From positions 48,266,046-48,330,045 of the forward strand of contig NC_088302.1 in NCBI RefSeq assembly GCF_032854445.1: a stretch of 64,000 nt of DNA, in the 5' to 3' direction. Each line of letters opens with the position of its first letter. Within the stretch, counting starts at the first letter, position 1. Below, piece after piece: positions 62,896-64,000 of the stretch. This DNA is from Liolophura sinensis. Taxonomy: Eukaryota > Mollusca > Polyplacophora > Chitonida > Chitonidae. The notes beneath the pieces were generated by a model, which was not told the DNA's origin, ran no database searches, and saw only the letters and a list, made by a program, of their open reading frames with translations. The position numbers and the translations under genes were made by a program.

Positions 62896-64000
62896 GGAAA
62901 GAGTTAAACTGTTTAGTAAACTGACGATTTTGAAGACACTGAAAACAAATATTAAGGCCACTATAAGTTATCTGAAATACTGGTTAACACACCGACTGTG
63001 AACAGAGAAACAGAATAAAAAGAGAAAAAAAAACACCGTCGACTTTTTCCCAGGTCTTGGTAGAAATAAAGCGGCACATACTGACTTAAACATGTGTGCG
63101 TTTATTTGACATCTGTTTCTCTGATTTCTTTTTCCATCAAGTTTCTATATCTCGTTTTATGGCGCTTGTTAACATGAACAGATGGCGCAGAAGAGTGGGT
63201 ACTTGCAAATTCTAATTCGACAAAGTGCTTCAGTGGGAATAAAAACATACAGAATCTGGTCCCACCACACAGTGACAGGTGTCTATAGCGGGTGAATGCT
63301 AACAGCACTGGCTTGTATGGGAACAAACCAGCAGAAATTTTTCACCGTACAAACCTCAAGACATCCGGTTTTATCTCACAAATTTGGATGACACACAGCC
63401 ATTATTTGTTTATTCTTCAGGGGCGGGTTGACGTAACCGACAAAATAAGATGCTTGTCTTACAATCGCTGTGCCACACGAGGTGTTGATTCAAACCCGGC
63501 GTCGGACATGACTGAATCCTTGAGATTAGATAGATAATTAAGCTTACTTGAGATAACTGAATATACACTGCTTTTAGGACATGTGTGCCCTGATTTGACA
63601 TCTGGTAGAGCTATAGTAGAGTCGTTTAGGTGGTCCAATACATGAACGTCATTCGAGATCACATATTTTTCACCAAAGCCACCTCTATGTGTACGTCACA
63701 TGCAACGTACACAATCTTCGTGATGTTAGCTTATATATTCGGTGGTTTCTTTGGAGTAGCCTACTTCGGTTTTGTATGGCATCTCGCCTTATACCATTTG
63801 TTATATCTTGTGATTTCAATCAACGCCACAGGTTATTACTACAAAAAGTAGTGTGGCAAGGTTATTCCATTAAACACCCTCACTCTAAGTTTCTTAAGTT
63901 TTACAACAAGTATAATTCTCTTGTTAATTAATACGGAATCTCTGGTACTCTGTGTTCAGTTCAGCTTAACCAGGGGCTACGGGTAGTATATTCATATATA
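62896..64000. other. Right end of the window, no recognised gene
   Basis: Mixed AT-rich sequence. The first, signal-peptide exon of the ADAMTSL5-like gene should lie here, at 60918-62896, or beyond the window, but no ATG-plus-hydrophobic segment with a phase-0 donor stood out. A plus-strand frame at 63630-63851 is hydrophobic (VMLAYIFGGFFGVAYFGF) without other support. Confidence 0.4.

Overview
The window is nuclear DNA of a multicellular animal. Its genes are split into many short exons with GT-AG introns, the intergenic sequence is AT-rich, and there are many tRNA-derived SINEs. The main SINE ends in an (AAAT)n tail after a core that reads 'GAGTACGGTGTAAAACACC', a type I associate with mollusc genomes. 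A bivalve or gastropod mollusc is the best guess, with other lophotrochozoans possible; this is inference, not proof.

Three conserved genes account for nearly all recognisable coding sequence. (1) Importin-11 (IPO11), minus strand, 29043 down to 9853: 26 coding exons whose phases join into 970 codons. (2) The zinc transporter ZnT5 (SLC30A5), plus strand, 32409 to 46124: 15 coding exons totalling 750 codons if the ATG at 32413 is the start. It is divergent from IPO11, and a CpG-richer stretch at about 29150-29620 may hold a shared promoter. (3) An ADAMTS-like protein with a C-terminal netrin (NTR) module, most like ADAMTSL5, minus strand, 60917 down to 52950: nine exons, with the signal-peptide exon not found. 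It is convergent with SLC30A5. The first about 2.7 kb may hold the last exons of an unrecognised plus-strand gene, and two other open regions (57604-57105 and 51156-51609) are unexplained.

The non-coding part is rich in repeats: two SINE families, a TIR element with a SINE nested in it, a decayed pogo-like transposase, a long hairpin, and at least six minisatellites. Several tandem repeats involve splice sites. The acceptor and 5' end of IPO11 exon 18 are present about five times, the donor and 3' end of SLC30A5 exon 7 about four times, and a consensus-like donor motif recurs through the ADAMTSL5 intron after the TSR exon. IPO11 also carries a convincing minor-spliceosome AT-AC intron and a GC-AG intron. 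I found no new multi-gene system; the most notable signals are these splice-site features.

Functionally the three genes are unrelated. IPO11 is a nuclear import receptor. ZnT5 moves zinc into the early secretory pathway. The ADAMTSL protein is a secreted matrix glycoprotein.
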